A stretch of DNA of 64,000 nucleotides, taken from an uncultured bacterium (GTDB lineage Bacteria > Planctomycetota > UBA1135 > GCA-002686595). The notes beneath the pieces were generated by a model. It saw only the letters and a list, made by a program, of their open reading frames with translations, was not told the DNA's origin and searched no databases. Each line of letters begins with the position of its first letter. Within the stretch, counting starts at the first letter, position 1. Shown here in pieces: positions 34,203 through 43,484 of this stretch. Location of the stretch: the NCBI GenBank assembly GCA_938075305.1, contig CALJGV010000032.1, forward strand, positions 124,001 through 188,000, read 5' to 3'. The position numbers were made by a program, and so were the translations under genes.

Positions 34203-35144
34203 ATGCAGCAGCCCTTCCACGGCCTCGTCGCCGCACCGCACACGCCCTTCGTCGATGAGCGCGGCCAGGGAGGAGCCATGGACCTGGGAGTGGTGCCGGT
34301 CCAGGCCGCCCAGCTCGCAAGCGACGGCGTGCAGGCGGTCTTCGTGGCGGGCGCGACGGGGGAGGGCGCCTCCCTCGGCGTGGACGAGAAGCGCGACCTG
34401 TTCGAGGCCTGGTCCGAGGCGGGACCCGCCGCGGGGCTGCGCGTTATCGCGCAGGTGGGCGGCGAGAGTCTGCGCGAAGCCGCCGGGCTGGCCCAGTTCG
34501 CCGGAGGTCTCGCGGGCGTCGAGGCCCTCGGGGCGATCTCCCCGTGCTTCTACCGTCCGGCGTCTGCGGAGCTGGTGGCGCGCTCCATTGGCGAGGTGGC
34601 GGCCGCGGCCGGGGAGGCGGCGCTCTACTACTACGACATCCCGGCGCTGACCGGGCTCCCGTTCAGCGGTCGCGAGCTAGCGCGCGCCTTCGGGGAACAC
34701 GCCCCCGGGCTGCGCGGGATCAAGTGCAGCCGCTACGAGGGCTGGCATGTCCAGGATTACCTGAGCGCTCACGGAGGCCGCTATGACGTCCTGTGCGGGA
34801 CCGATGAGGCGTTGCTCTCTGCCCTGAGCCTCGGGGTGAAGGGCGCGGTGGGCAGCACCTACAACTTCGCAGGGCCGCTCTTCACCCGGATCATGGCCGC
34901 CCACGAGGCGGGGGACTTCGAGCGGGCGAGAGCGCTCCAGCAGATCTCGGTGGACCTCGTGCAGGCGCTGGCCTCGTTCGGCTACATGGGGGCCGCGCGC
35001 CACACCGTGGCGCGGCTCGGTGTTCCTGTCGGCCCCCCGCGCCTCCCGAACGCAGGGCTGGATGCCGCCGCCGCCTCGCGGTTGGACGCGGCCCTGGACA
35101 GCCTCGACTTCGACGGCTCCATTCGGACGGGGGCGCACGCTTGA
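34203..35144 (+). CDS. nanA: N-acetylneuraminate lyase-type DapA-family aldolase
   Basis: A 313-residue class I aldolase of the DHDPS/NAL family, expected to cleave sialic acid into N-acetylmannosamine and pyruvate. The Schiff-base lysine is Lys174 (GIKCSRYEG). Tyr144 lies in YYDIPALTG, where the IPALTG signature is typical of neuraminate lyases and not of dihydrodipicolinate synthases. The phosphate-free pyruvate-binding loop reads GATGEGASLG. The start ATG is followed by HGLVAAPHTPF, as in NAL proteins (A-x-x-T-P-F). Overlaps the downstream fused mutarotase/symporter gene by TTGA, which supports a sialic acid pathway. Confidence 0.85.
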   Translation: MQQPFHGLVAAPHTPFVDERGQGGAMDLGVVPVQAAQLASDGVQAVFVAGATGEGASLGVDEKRDLFEAWSEAGPAAGLRVIAQVGGESLREAAGLAQFAGGLAGVEALGAISPCFYRPASAELVARSIGEVAAAAGEAALYYYDIPALTGLPFSGRELARAFGEHAPGLRGIKCSRYEGWHVQDYLSAHGGRYDVLCGTDEALLSALSLGVKGAVGSTYNFAGPLFTRIMAAHEAGDFERARALQQISVDLVQALASFGYMGAARHTVARLGVPVGPPRLPNAGLDAAAASRLDAALDSLDFDGSIRTGAHA

Positions 35145-37720
35145 TCGCGTCGGTGCTCCTCGCGGCGTGCGCCGCTGCGGTGATCCAGGAGGCGCCGGCG
35201 CCGACGCCTGTGGTGTGGGAGGCGCTTCCGCCCGTCCCGGATGACGTTGGCTTCGGAGGCCCCTTCGTCGCGTCGCTCGAGGGGCCCACGGGGGATCCGC
35301 GCCTGCTGGTTGCCGGCGGCGCGAACTTCCCGGAGGCGCCGCCCTGGGATGGGGGCGCGAAGGTGTGGTACGCCGACACCTGGGTGTTCGACGGTCAAGG
35401 GTGGGCGGCCGGTCCGCCGCTGCCTGAGCCACGCGCGTACGGAGCGGTGGTCCACCTTGAGGGAAGGGCGCTGCTCATCGGTGGGGGGGACGGGGACAGC
35501 GCCACCTCGGACGTCCTCATCGCGGAGCTCGACGGGAGCGGAGCCGTCCGGTTCACCGCCGGTCCCCCCTTGCCTGCGCCATCCCAATTCCTGGCGGCAG
35601 GCCTGGTGGACGGCCTCGTGATCGCCCTCGGGGCCCAGCGTTCGGCGGACGCCTCGGACCTGGTTCGGGCGACCTGGATCCTGGACCCGGACGACCTGGC
35701 CTCGGGCTGGGTGGAGTCCACGCCCTTCCCGGGCCGGGCCGGCCTCAAGTTCGTGGTCGCCGCCCAGCGCAACTCGAAGGGCAAGGAGGCCCTGTTCGTC
35801 TACTCGGGCGAGGTCCCGGGCGCCGAGCCGGAGAGTCTCCCGGACGGGGGCCGCTTCGTCCCGGTGTCGAACGAGCTCTGGAGCTTCGAGCCGGGTGCGC
35901 ACGCCTGGACCCAGCACCGATCCCCGGACCTCCGAAGGCAGGGGGCTCACGGACGGGGCCTCGGCCGATCCGCGGGGCTGGCGTGGCCGACGGGGCAGTC
36001 CCACATCCTCTTCCTCTCCGGCGTCGCGGCGGTGCCCCTGGATCTCCCCCAGGCGACGCGCTCCGAGTTCGCCGCCGATGTGGACGCCTACCACACGCTC
36101 ACCGACACCTGGGTCCGCGCTGGCTCGATGCCGCGCGGGGTCGTCACCACAGGGGTCGCGCCCTGGGGCGAGGGCTTCGCGATCGCGAGCGGAGAGGTTC
36201 GACCGGGCGTCCGGACGAACCAGGTTCAGCTGGGGCAGATGGACCGTGCGCCGGCGCGGCTCGCGCCCCTCGACTATGCGGTCATGGCCGGCTACCTGCT
36301 GGGCATCGTGCTGCTCGGCGTCTTCTTCGCGCGCCGCGAGCGAACCGCCGAGGACTTCTTCCTCGCTGGACGGCGTATCCCCTGGTGGGCGGCGGGGCTC
36401 TCCATCTACGCCACTCAGCTCTCGGCGATCACCTACGTATCGGTGCCGGCCAAGGCGTTCATGGACGACTGGGTCTTCGCCCTGACGTCCATCACGATCC
36501 TCATCATGGCCCCGATCGTGGTCGTCTTCTATCTGCCCTTCTTCCGGCGGCTGGAGATCTCGACGGCCTACGAGTACCTCGAGCAGCGCTTCGGTCTCCC
36601 CATCCGACTCTTCGGCAGCGCCTCCTTCATGGCGTTCCAGGTGGCGAGGATGGCGATCGTCGTGTTCCTCCCGTCGCTCGCTCTCTCGACCGTGACCGGC
36701 GTGGACGTCTACCTGTGCATCGTGACGATCGGCGTCATGGCGACGGTCTACACGGTGCTCGGTGGCATGGAGGCCGTCGTCTGGACCGACGTGCTGCAGG
36801 TCTTCGTCCTGGTGGGTGGGCTGTTCGTGGCCCTGATCCTGGCCGTGGAAGGCGCAGGGGGGATGGAGCCTGCGATCGACATCGCCCTGGCCAGCGGGAA
36901 GCTGCGCTGGTTCGCGCCTGGCACCTCCTGGACGGAGACCGCGAGCTGGTCCGTGTTGCTGGGTGCCATGTTCCTGCAGTTCGGCCCCTACACCACCGAC
37001 CAGGCGGTGGTGCAGCGGTATCTCTCCACCAAGGACGAGCGCAGCGCAGCCCGGGGGATCCTGCTGAACGGCCTCGTCACGGTGCCGTTCACGCTCGGCT
37101 TCTTCGCCCTCGGGTCGGCGCTCTTCGCGTACTTCAGCACGCACCCAGCTGCCCTCGACCTCGGAATGAAGAACGATGAGGTCCTCCCGCTGTTCGTCGC
37201 CCTTGAGCTTCCCGCTGGCCTCGCTGGCCTCGTGCTGGCGGGCATCTTCGCGGCGTCCATGTCGAGCCTGGACTCCTCCATGCACTCGATCGCGACGTCG
37301 TGGACCAACGACTGGCACCGCCGCCTGGGCATCGGGAGCGCGTCCGACCTTCAGACTGGCCGCCGGGTGACGCTCCTGATGGGCGTCGTCGGCACCGGCA
37401 CGGCCGCGCTCTTCGCCGCCTCCGACCTGCGCTCGCTCTTCGACACGTTCCAGAGCGTCCTGGGGCTGCTGATCAGTCCGCTCGCGGGGCTCTTCTTCCT
37501 CGGGATCTTCACCACCCGAACGTCCGCCGTGGGCGCCGCCGTGGGGGCGCTGGTGTCGATCGGCGTCCTCGCCTACGTCCAGAACGCCACCCCCCTGAAC
37601 TTCATGCTGTACGGCGCGGTGGGGAGCACGACGTGCGTGGTGGTCGGGTACCTCGCGAGTCTCCTGCTGCGCCAGGACCGGGACCTCTCCGGCCTCACCT
37701 GGTGGACCCGAAGGGCCTAA
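35141..37720 (+). CDS. NanM-like kelch mutarotase fused to a sodium/solute symporter
   Basis: An 859-residue fusion. TTG 35141 overlaps the nanA stop. After a short hydrophobic lead with an Ala-Ala-Cys, residues about 25-370 form a six-bladed kelch propeller of the cyclically permuted NanM group (LVAGGANFPEAPPWDGG, KVWYADTWVF, with W-x-x-x-P-P-L-P blades). NanM interconverts sialic acid anomers in the periplasm. Residues about 375-850 form an SSS-family transporter (ERTAEDFFLAGRRIPWWAAG, SAITYVSVPAKAF, LQFGPYTTDQAVVQRYLS) with about 12-13 membrane segments. The fusion would put the mutarotase on the outer face next to the importer. Its stop overlaps that of the next, convergent gene by four bases. 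Confidence 0.88.
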   Translation: MIASVLLAACAAAVIQEAPAPTPVVWEALPPVPDDVGFGGPFVASLEGPTGDPRLLVAGGANFPEAPPWDGGAKVWYADTWVFDGQGWAAGPPLPEPRAYGAVVHLEGRALLIGGGDGDSATSDVLIAELDGSGAVRFTAGPPLPAPSQFLAAGLVDGLVIALGAQRSADASDLVRATWILDPDDLASGWVESTPFPGRAGLKFVVAAQRNSKGKEALFVYSGEVPGAEPESLPDGGRFVPVSNELWSFEPGAHAWTQHRSPDLRRQGAHGRGLGRSAGLAWPTGQSHILFLSGVAAVPLDLPQATRSEFAADVDAYHTLTDTWVRAGSMPRGVVTTGVAPWGEGFAIASGEVRPGVRTNQVQLGQMDRAPARLAPLDYAVMAGYLLGIVLLGVFFARRERTAEDFFLAGRRIPWWAAGLSIYATQLSAITYVSVPAKAFMDDWVFALTSITILIMAPIVVVFYLPFFRRLEISTAYEYLEQRFGLPIRLFGSASFMAFQVARMAIVVFLPSLALSTVTGVDVYLCIVTIGVMATVYTVLGGMEAVVWTDVLQVFVLVGGLFVALILAVEGAGGMEPAIDIALASGKLRWFAPGTSWTETASWSVLLGAMFLQFGPYTTDQAVVQRYLSTKDERSAARGILLNGLVTVPFTLGFFALGSALFAYFSTHPAALDLGMKNDEVLPLFVALELPAGLAGLVLAGIFAASMSSLDSSMHSIATSWTNDWHRRLGIGSASDLQTGRRVTLLMGVVGTGTAALFAASDLRSLFDTFQSVLGLLISPLAGLFFLGIFTTRTSAVGAAVGALVSIGVLAYVQNATPLNFMLYGAVGSTTCVVVGYLASLLLRQDRDLSGLTWWTRRA

Positions 37721-40371
37721 CGGAACTCCACCGCCAGTGACCCCGAGAAGTTTGACGTGGCGATCCCGTTGACCGAGTCCCGGTACCAGGCCTGGAAGCG
37801 CCAGGTCTCGCCGGCGATCACGTTCCGTGGAGCGAGCGGCTGCGGGATCTCGCCGAGGTCGACGTCTAGGGTCACCGTTCCCTGAGCCCCGGCGAACTGG
37901 GCCTCGCCGGGCCGGTTGAACCTGCCGACGCTCCCCCCGAGGCAGAGCGTCCCGAGGCTGCCCCCGGGGTGGGTCACGAAGCCTGGGGCCTGGCTCGTCA
38001 GGAACAGCGCCACCGTCCCCGGGTCGAGCCGGCGCAGCTTCAACTGGAAGGCGTTCACGGCGCGCCACGGTGAGCCGACGGCGTCGAGGCGGACCGGGTC
38101 TTCCGCAGGGCTGGCGCACTCGACCTCCCCCAGGAACCCGCGGCCGGTGCCCCGGAGCCAGGTCACCGAATCCCCGCGCTCGGAGGTGAAGACGACGTCG
38201 GGGTCACCGTCGTCGTCCAGGTCGTCCACGAGGAAGGACGACACCCCCTGGGGTCGCTGGACCACCACGGGTGGTGCGCCGAACGGGGCCGTGTAGACCG
38301 TGAGCGCGAGGGGCTCGATGGAGGCATCCCGCGGGGTCGTCACGAGGTCGAGGTCGCCGTCGAGGTCCACGTCCACCGCCTTCACCGAGGCCCAGCCCTG
38401 GACGGCGCTCCCGACGTAGTCGGCGCCGCCGAACTGGCCGGGGGCGACCTGCGGGATCCACTCGAGCAGCGGGAACACGAAGCCCGCGCCGCCGACCACG
38501 AGGTCGAGGTCACCGTCCCCATCGGCGTCCATCGGGACGACGTTGCGCGGCTGGAAGTTAATGGTCGGGATCGCGACCCGCGCTCCGAAGCTCCCGGCGC
38601 CCTGGCCGGGGAACCACCCGACCGAGCCGCCGAACCCGGGCCCGGCGAGAACGAGGTCTCCCGCCCCGTCGCCGTCGACGTCGCGGACGACGAGGTCGGC
38701 CACCGAGGGCTGGTCACGGATCAGGATCCGGGGGTGAGGATCGAGCCCTGTGGGGCCGCCCTGGAACCAGAGCACGTCACCCTCGCCCAGCGTGGACACG
38801 GCCAGGTCGACGCGCCCATCGCCGTCCACGTCCGTCGCGGTGACGGTACCGCCGGTCGAAGGCGTGAAGGACCTGAGCCTGAACGGCGGATCGAAGCCGG
38901 TTGGAGTGAGGGGCCGGACGTCGATCCAGCCCCCCGAGAAGGAGGTGAGAACCAGGTCGCGATCTCCGTCGTCGTCGAGGTCCGTCGCGAGCATCTGTTC
39001 GAGGTCGGCGTCGATCTTGAAGGCGGGCTCGGGGAGTTCGAAGTGCCCGCCGCCGAGGTTCTCCAGGGCCATCGCCTGGAGGGCTCCCCTCGCCGCGACC
39101 AGGAGGTCGAGGTCGCCGTCGTGGTCCATGTCCGCGGCGACGGCGGCCACCGCGCCGTCCGTGCGCCGGGTGATCTCTTGCGGCGGCCCGAAGTCACCTG
39201 CGCCGAGACTGCCGAACCAGCCGATCTGCTCCGTCGAGCAAGCCACGACACGGTCGGGTTGGTTGTCGCGATCGAGGTCGACCAGCTGCTGGTCCAGGAC
39301 GTCCCATCCGGGCTCGCCCGGGAAGGCTCGGGGTTCCGTGGCGAACCCAGCGGAGAGTCTCTCGAGCCAGACAGTCGCGCCCTTGGCCCCGCCGAACAGG
39401 AGGTCCAGGTCGCCGTCTCCGTCCGCGTCTCCGGTGGTGAGGGGGGCGGGGTCGATGGTGAGCTCGGTGGACAGCGAGACCGGCGCCACGAAGGAGCCAT
39501 TGCTCGAGCCCCGATAGAACAGGATCTGCTGACCGCGGTCGAGGGGCGACGGCGTGCCGCTCGCGATCAGGTCGAGCCTCCCATCTCCATCCATGTCCAC
39601 CGCCTCGACGGAGGCCAGGGCCCTCAGCTGGTCGTCGACGATCAGCGGGCCCTGGGCGAAGGCGGCGCCCTGGTTCCTGAACCAGACGATCCGCTCGAGG
39701 TCCTGGTCCTGCACCAGGACGTCCAGGTCGCCATCCAGGTCGAGGTCAGCGAGTTGGAACGGTCCGGCGACGATCCCGGAGGCCGCCTGGCTTCCAGGCG
39801 TGAAGCGCGCAGGCCACCCCAGGTGACCGCCCCCGATGCCCCTGAGGATGAAGTGTCCGCGGTGGGCGGCGTGGCCCCCGTCGAGGGCGACGAGGACATC
39901 GACGAGGCCATCCTGATCGATGTCTCCGACGCCCAGGTCGAGGGCGTCGCCCTGGAAGCCGGTCTCTCGACGGGCCGGGAGGTATCCGCTGCCCTCGCGC
40001 GCGTGGACGTAGAGCTGCGAGGGAGCGGTCGTCAGGGCGAGCACGTCCAGGTCGCCGTCGCCGTCGAGGTCCGAGAAGCGCCAGTGCGCCGGAGCGGAGG
40101 GTGACTCCAAGAGGTGCCTCGGCGGCCCCGGGTCGCCGTGCCCCAGTTCGACCCAGTAGAGGCGGCGGCCCGCGTCGCCGGTGAGCAGGAGGTCCAGGTC
40201 CCCGTCCCCGTCCACGTCAGCCGGCGGGAGCAGCCTCGGCCCGCTGACGGTCGCGGTCAGGTCGATCGGCGCGGCCAGCTGGGCGATCGCGACTGCGGGC
40301 TGGGCGCACAGGAACGCGGCGCCGGTCGCCAGCAGGGGCGCGAGTTCGGAGAGGCTTGGCCGCAGGCCCAT
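37717..40371 (-). CDS. Large secreted FG-GAP/VCBS-repeat protein with planctomycete C-terminal domain
   Basis: An 884-residue extracellular protein. Residues 1-34 include a signal sequence (LLATGAAFLCAQPAVAIAQ). About residues 45-770 consist of repeats built around DxDGDGDxDL, such as DVDGDGDLDLLLTGDAG, which bind calcium and form a beta propeller or stacked repeats. The last 100 residues are the shared domain: GGSLGTLCLGGSVGRF, GTVTLDVDLGEIP and AGETWRFQAWYRDSVNG. Extracellular adhesion or polymer binding is plausible. The start codon is preceded by a 15-base palindrome. It ends with stops overlapping tail to tail with the symporter gene. Confidence 0.85.
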   Translation of the reverse strand: MGLRPSLSELAPLLATGAAFLCAQPAVAIAQLAAPIDLTATVSGPRLLPPADVDGDGDLDLLLTGDAGRRLYWVELGHGDPGPPRHLLESPSAPAHWRFSDLDGDGDLDVLALTTAPSQLYVHAREGSGYLPARRETGFQGDALDLGVGDIDQDGLVDVLVALDGGHAAHRGHFILRGIGGGHLGWPARFTPGSQAASGIVAGPFQLADLDLDGDLDVLVQDQDLERIVWFRNQGAAFAQGPLIVDDQLRALASVEAVDMDGDGRLDLIASGTPSPLDRGQQILFYRGSSNGSFVAPVSLSTELTIDPAPLTTGDADGDGDLDLLFGGAKGATVWLERLSAGFATEPRAFPGEPGWDVLDQQLVDLDRDNQPDRVVACSTEQIGWFGSLGAGDFGPPQEITRRTDGAVAAVAADMDHDGDLDLLVAARGALQAMALENLGGGHFELPEPAFKIDADLEQMLATDLDDDGDRDLVLTSFSGGWIDVRPLTPTGFDPPFRLRSFTPSTGGTVTATDVDGDGRVDLAVSTLGEGDVLWFQGGPTGLDPHPRILIRDQPSVADLVVRDVDGDGAGDLVLAGPGFGGSVGWFPGQGAGSFGARVAIPTINFQPRNVVPMDADGDGDLDLVVGGAGFVFPLLEWIPQVAPGQFGGADYVGSAVQGWASVKAVDVDLDGDLDLVTTPRDASIEPLALTVYTAPFGAPPVVVQRPQGVSSFLVDDLDDDGDPDVVFTSERGDSVTWLRGTGRGFLGEVECASPAEDPVRLDAVGSPWRAVNAFQLKLRRLDPGTVALFLTSQAPGFVTHPGGSLGTLCLGGSVGRFNRPGEAQFAGAQGTVTLDVDLGEIPQPLAPRNVIAGETWRFQAWYRDSVNGIATSNFSGSLAVEFR

Positions 40372-40374
40372 GGA

Positions 40375-40389
40375 TTCACCATTGGTGAA
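40375..40389. repeat. Palindrome just upstream of the VCBS-protein start
   Basis: TTCACC-ATT-GGTGAA, a perfect 6-bp inverted repeat with a 3-base centre, 4 bases from the start codon of the gene on the minus strand. This could be an operator, or a hairpin that covers the ribosome-binding site. No promoter is recognised around it. Confidence 0.35.
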
Positions 40390-40469
40390 CCTCGGCAGGC
40401 TCGCCAGTCCCGCGGACAGGAAACTCCAGCGGGGACGGGGCGACGGCCCTCAGGCGGCCCGTCGCGCGC

Positions 40470-41624
40470 TCAGCGCAGGGTGATCACCGCGCTGCCGGCG
40501 CCCTCAAGGATGGACGCCACGTCGCTACCGTCGATCCACGCGTAGATCGCCCCGAGCGGCGTCACCAGGCCCATGTGCGGGATGACGGTGGGTCGGATCG
40601 AACCGTGGGTGTAGATCTTCGAGAAGATCCCCAGCAGCTCGTGGGAGTCGCGGCCGTAGATCCCTCCGCCGGAGTTCCCGATGTAGGTCGGGGCGGAGAT
40701 CATCCAGAAGCCCTCCTCTGCGACCTTGTGGTGGAGGTCCGTCAGGTGCCCCTGGGTCGGGATCGGGTCATTCCCGAGCGGGCAACCGACCGCGACCACA
40801 TCGTCGAAGACCTCGGTCGAAGCGAGCCGCGCGCGGGTGGGCAGCATCGCTCCGACCTCGAAGCGCTCGCAGGTATCGAGGATCAGCAGGGCGGCGTCCA
40901 GGTCCACGTTGTGGTCTAAGACCGTCGCCGTGTAGGTGCTCTTGCCGCCGTCCAGGTCGCGAACGATGACGGGGATCGGGCACTCCCGATCCTGGGAGTC
41001 CGCGCGGATGTCGCGGATCACATGCCAGGATGTGAGCATCAGGGTCCGATACGCGGCGGGGTTCTCCTCGGACGGGCGGGACTGGAGCAGCACGCCGCTC
41101 CCGACCGTCGACGTCCCGCGGAGTTGAACGGTTGGGCCGACCGTCGCGGTCCAGAGTCCGTTCGAATCGGTGGGATCGATGCCACCGTCAGAGAGCTGGG
41201 AGCGAACGTCTCCAAGCTCGGCGCGGGTCTCGTCCACGAGGGTCGTGGTGGCGTCCAGCGCCCGAACGAAGCCGGCCCAACGTGAGTCCATGCCCTCCTC
41301 GAGGTCGTCGATTCGGCGGACCTTGTGGGCGATCTGGGAGACCTCATCGAGGGCCTCTCGCTGGGACTCGAGCGCTTGCCGGGCCTCCCGCAGGCGGGCC
41401 TCGAGGGAGTGCACCCGGGTCTGCAGGGCCTCGACCTGGTGCCCGTCGGGCAGCCGCTCGAGGCGCGATGTGAGGGTCCGGAGCTCTCGATCCTGCCGGG
41501 CAGGGACGTGCTCGGTGAACTCCTCCAGGGAGATCAGGCGACGCTCGAGGTTCGACTGACGGGTGACGCCCATGACCAGGATGGGGGAGGCGGCGGTGAG
41601 GCCGATGAGCAGGGTGCGATACAT
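40470..41624 (-). CDS. Membrane-anchored trypsin-like serine protease with coiled coil
   Basis: A 384-residue protein. One N-terminal membrane segment (LLIGLTAASPILVMGV) is followed by a coiled coil at about 25-145 (LEARLREARQALESQREAL). Then comes a trypsin-fold domain of about 220 residues, with His at TSWHVIRD, Asp at NVDLDAALL and Ser at YIGNSGGGIYG. This resembles the HtrA/DegP-type or planctomycete V8-like proteases, without any PDZ domain. Topology would put the protease outside the cytoplasm, tethered by the coiled coil, which may trimerise. Possible role in protein quality control or surface processing. Same strand as the VCBS gene but separated by 98 bases. Confidence 0.85.
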   Translation of the reverse strand: MYRTLLIGLTAASPILVMGVTRQSNLERRLISLEEFTEHVPARQDRELRTLTSRLERLPDGHQVEALQTRVHSLEARLREARQALESQREALDEVSQIAHKVRRIDDLEEGMDSRWAGFVRALDATTTLVDETRAELGDVRSQLSDGGIDPTDSNGLWTATVGPTVQLRGTSTVGSGVLLQSRPSEENPAAYRTLMLTSWHVIRDIRADSQDRECPIPVIVRDLDGGKSTYTATVLDHNVDLDAALLILDTCERFEVGAMLPTRARLASTEVFDDVVAVGCPLGNDPIPTQGHLTDLHHKVAEEGFWMISAPTYIGNSGGGIYGRDSHELLGIFSKIYTHGSIRPTVIPHMGLVTPLGAIYAWIDGSDVASILEGAGSAVITLR

Positions 41625-41760
41625 CGAGGAGAGGCTCGTTAGGTCGGGTCAAGATCCGCCGAGCGGCGGGGCGCGGGCCGGGGGGGGTCCACCGGAATTA
41701 ATGCGACTTCCTTTCTCTTCTCGTCTGATTGGGGCTCCTGGATCGAGTGATTCTCCTGTG

Positions 41761-41777
41761 GATCTCTTGTGGAGATC
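41761..41777 (+). repeat. Inverted repeat GATCTC/GAGATC followed by T-run
   Basis: Perfect 6-bp stem with a 5-base spacer, then TTTTGGG. It resembles a small intrinsic terminator, but no plus-strand gene precedes it. It could instead be an operator for the divergent genes. Confidence 0.3.
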
Positions 41778-41838
41778 TTTTGGGTCCGAAGCCTCGCCAA
41801 CCCGGCCTTGCCCGGGCCAAGTGGGCACCGGAGTGGAC

Positions 41839-41847
41839 TTATCCACA
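41839..41847 (+). promoter_or_regulatory. DnaA box TTATCCACA
   Basis: Exact match to the high-affinity DnaA box, in the largest gap of the window. Nearby TGTGGATCT (41757-41765) is a two-mismatch version on the other strand. A single box is not an origin, but it may be a DnaA-controlled promoter site. Confidence 0.4.
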
Positions 41848-42160
41848 CTTCAGGAGGGCGATGTGAGGGGCTCTAAGTATCTGTGAGGCATGGCGTAAGT
41901 TCGAATTGGACGCCCTTGTCCCCGTTCTTTGCCCACCTCTCCACCGCCCGGGGGCGGATATCGGAAGGCTCCCCACGCTCCTGGCCGCCGGCTTTGGTGA
42001 TATTCCTAGCCCCGATCGTGGTTTTGTCTGAGATGCGTCCGGGGCACCCCGGCCATGGATCCGAATGGATCCGCCGCGATAGCGGTCGGGTCAGGGGCGT
42101 GCCCGCCCTAGGATGCTTCGCCAAATCACCCGCCAGCGCCCGAACCTGTCCCCCCAGTCC

Positions 42161-43441
42161 ATGCCCATCGCGTCCATCCCCGAGATCATTGAAGACCTAC
42201 AAGCGGGTCGCATGATCATCCTCGTCGATGACCCTGACCGCGAGAACGAGGGAGACCTCGCCATGCTCGCGGACAAGATCACCCCCGAGGCCGTGAACTT
42301 CATGGCCAAGGAGGGTCGGGGTCTGATCTGCACTCCGATGTCGGGCGAGGTCTGTGATCGGCTGGAGCTGCCCATGCAGGCGGCTCACAACACGAACGCC
42401 CACGGCACCGCCTTCACCATCTCGATCGAGGCGACCACGGGGGTCTCCACCGGGATCAGCGCCGCGGACCGATCCCGGACCATCGAGGTGGCGGCGGACC
42501 CCGCCGCGAAGGCGTCGGACCTCGCGCGCCCCGGACACATCTTCCCGCTGCGAGCGCGGGAGGGTGGGGTCCTCGTCCGCGGCGGGCAGACCGAAGGGAT
42601 CGTCGATCTCGCCCAGCTCGCGGGAGCGTCGCCGGTGGGGGTGATCTGCGAGATCATGAACGACGACGGGACCATGGCCCGGATGCCCGAGCTCGAGGTC
42701 TTCGCCGAGCAGCACGAGCTGAAGATCTGCACGATCGCCGACCTGATCGAGTACCGGCGGAGGAACGAGCAGCTGGTGGAAGCGGTGGTGGAGAAGGCCG
42801 TTCCCATCCAGACCGACCATGGGCTCTTCCATATGCACCTGTTCAAGTCGAAGATCGACGGGAAGGAGCATGTGGCTCTCACCCACGGCATCGTCAGCGG
42901 CGACGAGTCGGGAGAGGCCGCTGCGCCCATCGCCGAGGACGTCTTCGTACGCGTCCACTCGGAGTGCTTGACGGGTGACACCTTCGGCTCCAAGCGGTGC
43001 GACTGCGGCCCCCAGCTGGACCAGGCCATGCAGATCCTGGCCTCGAAGGACCGAGGGGTCCTGGTCTATCTCCGCCAGGAGGGCCGTGGGATCGGTCTTG
43101 CCAACAAGCTGAAGGCCTACCACCTGCAGGACGGCGGGCTGGACACCATCGAGGCCAACGAGGCCCTCGGCCTCCCGGTGGACCTCCGTGAGTACGGAAT
43201 CGGGGCGCAGATCCTGTTCCAGCTCGGGGTCCGACGGATGAGGCTCCTCACCAACAATCCCAAGAAGATCCATGGCCTGGCTGGATATGGCCTGGAGTTG
43301 GTGGACCAGGTGCCTCTGGAGATCGAGCCCAATCCTAATAATATCAAGTACTTGCGCACGAAGAAGGAGCGCATGGGGCACACCCTGCATGCGCCCCTGG
43401 GGGCCGAGGAGCCCGCCGAATCTACGTCCGACCGGGAATAG
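42161..43441 (+). CDS. ribBA: Bifunctional DHBP synthase/GTP cyclohydrolase II
   Basis: A 426-residue riboflavin-pathway enzyme. Residues about 1-205 form the 3,4-dihydroxy-2-butanone-4-phosphate synthase ([11 protein letters not shown], with the metal-binding acidic loop, and THAG-like [11 protein letters not shown]). Residues about 215-420 form GTP cyclohydrolase II with the zinc site [18 protein letters not shown] (three Cys) and [20 protein letters not shown]. Both domains look complete. The ATG at 42161 matches the family start ([19 protein letters not shown]); the frame opens 16 codons earlier. The ECF sigma gene begins 43 bases after the stop but is probably not functionally linked. 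Confidence 0.96.
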   Translation: MPIASIPEIIEDLQAGRMIILVDDPDRENEGDLAMLADKITPEAVNFMAKEGRGLICTPMSGEVCDRLELPMQAAHNTNAHGTAFTISIEATTGVSTGISAADRSRTIEVAADPAAKASDLARPGHIFPLRAREGGVLVRGGQTEGIVDLAQLAGASPVGVICEIMNDDGTMARMPELEVFAEQHELKICTIADLIEYRRRNEQLVEAVVEKAVPIQTDHGLFHMHLFKSKIDGKEHVALTHGIVSGDESGEAAAPIAEDVFVRVHSECLTGDTFGSKRCDCGPQLDQAMQILASKDRGVLVYLRQEGRGIGLANKLKAYHLQDGGLDTIEANEALGLPVDLREYGIGAQILFQLGVRRMRLLTNNPKKIHGLAGYGLELVDQVPLEIEPNPNNIKYLRTKKERMGHTLHAPLGAEEPAESTSDRE

Positions 43442-43484
43442 GCGGTCCGTCTGGGCGTCCACGCTTCCGAAGATGGGAGCGCTG

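Larger units (their letters stand above)
41625..42160. other. Longest intergenic region, with one DnaA box and an inverted repeat
   Basis: About 535 bases between the divergent protease and ribBA genes, slightly less GC-rich than the surroundings. It holds a perfect DnaA box (41839-41847) and an inverted repeat GATCTC-TTGTG-GAGATC followed by TTTT (41761-41781). No gene is supported here; short frames on both strands lack features. The ribBA leader shows no convincing FMN riboswitch. Confidence 0.5.

Noticed and set aside
34982-38119. Open frame of over 1000 codons on the minus strand across nanA and the symporter gene
   Set aside because: It is antisense to two clearly assigned proteins, has no recognisable domain, and long antisense frames are expected in DNA of this GC content.
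41757-41847. Replication origin (oriC)
   Set aside because: Only one perfect DnaA box, no AT-rich unwinding region of note and no dnaA, dnaN, gyrB or rpmH gene nearby.
41990-42035. Resemblance of GGTGATATTCC and CCCGATCGTGG to the 3' half of an FMN riboswitch ahead of ribBA
   Set aside because: The 5' half and the closing stem of the RFN element are missing, so I do not call a riboswitch. A covariance-model scan would settle it.
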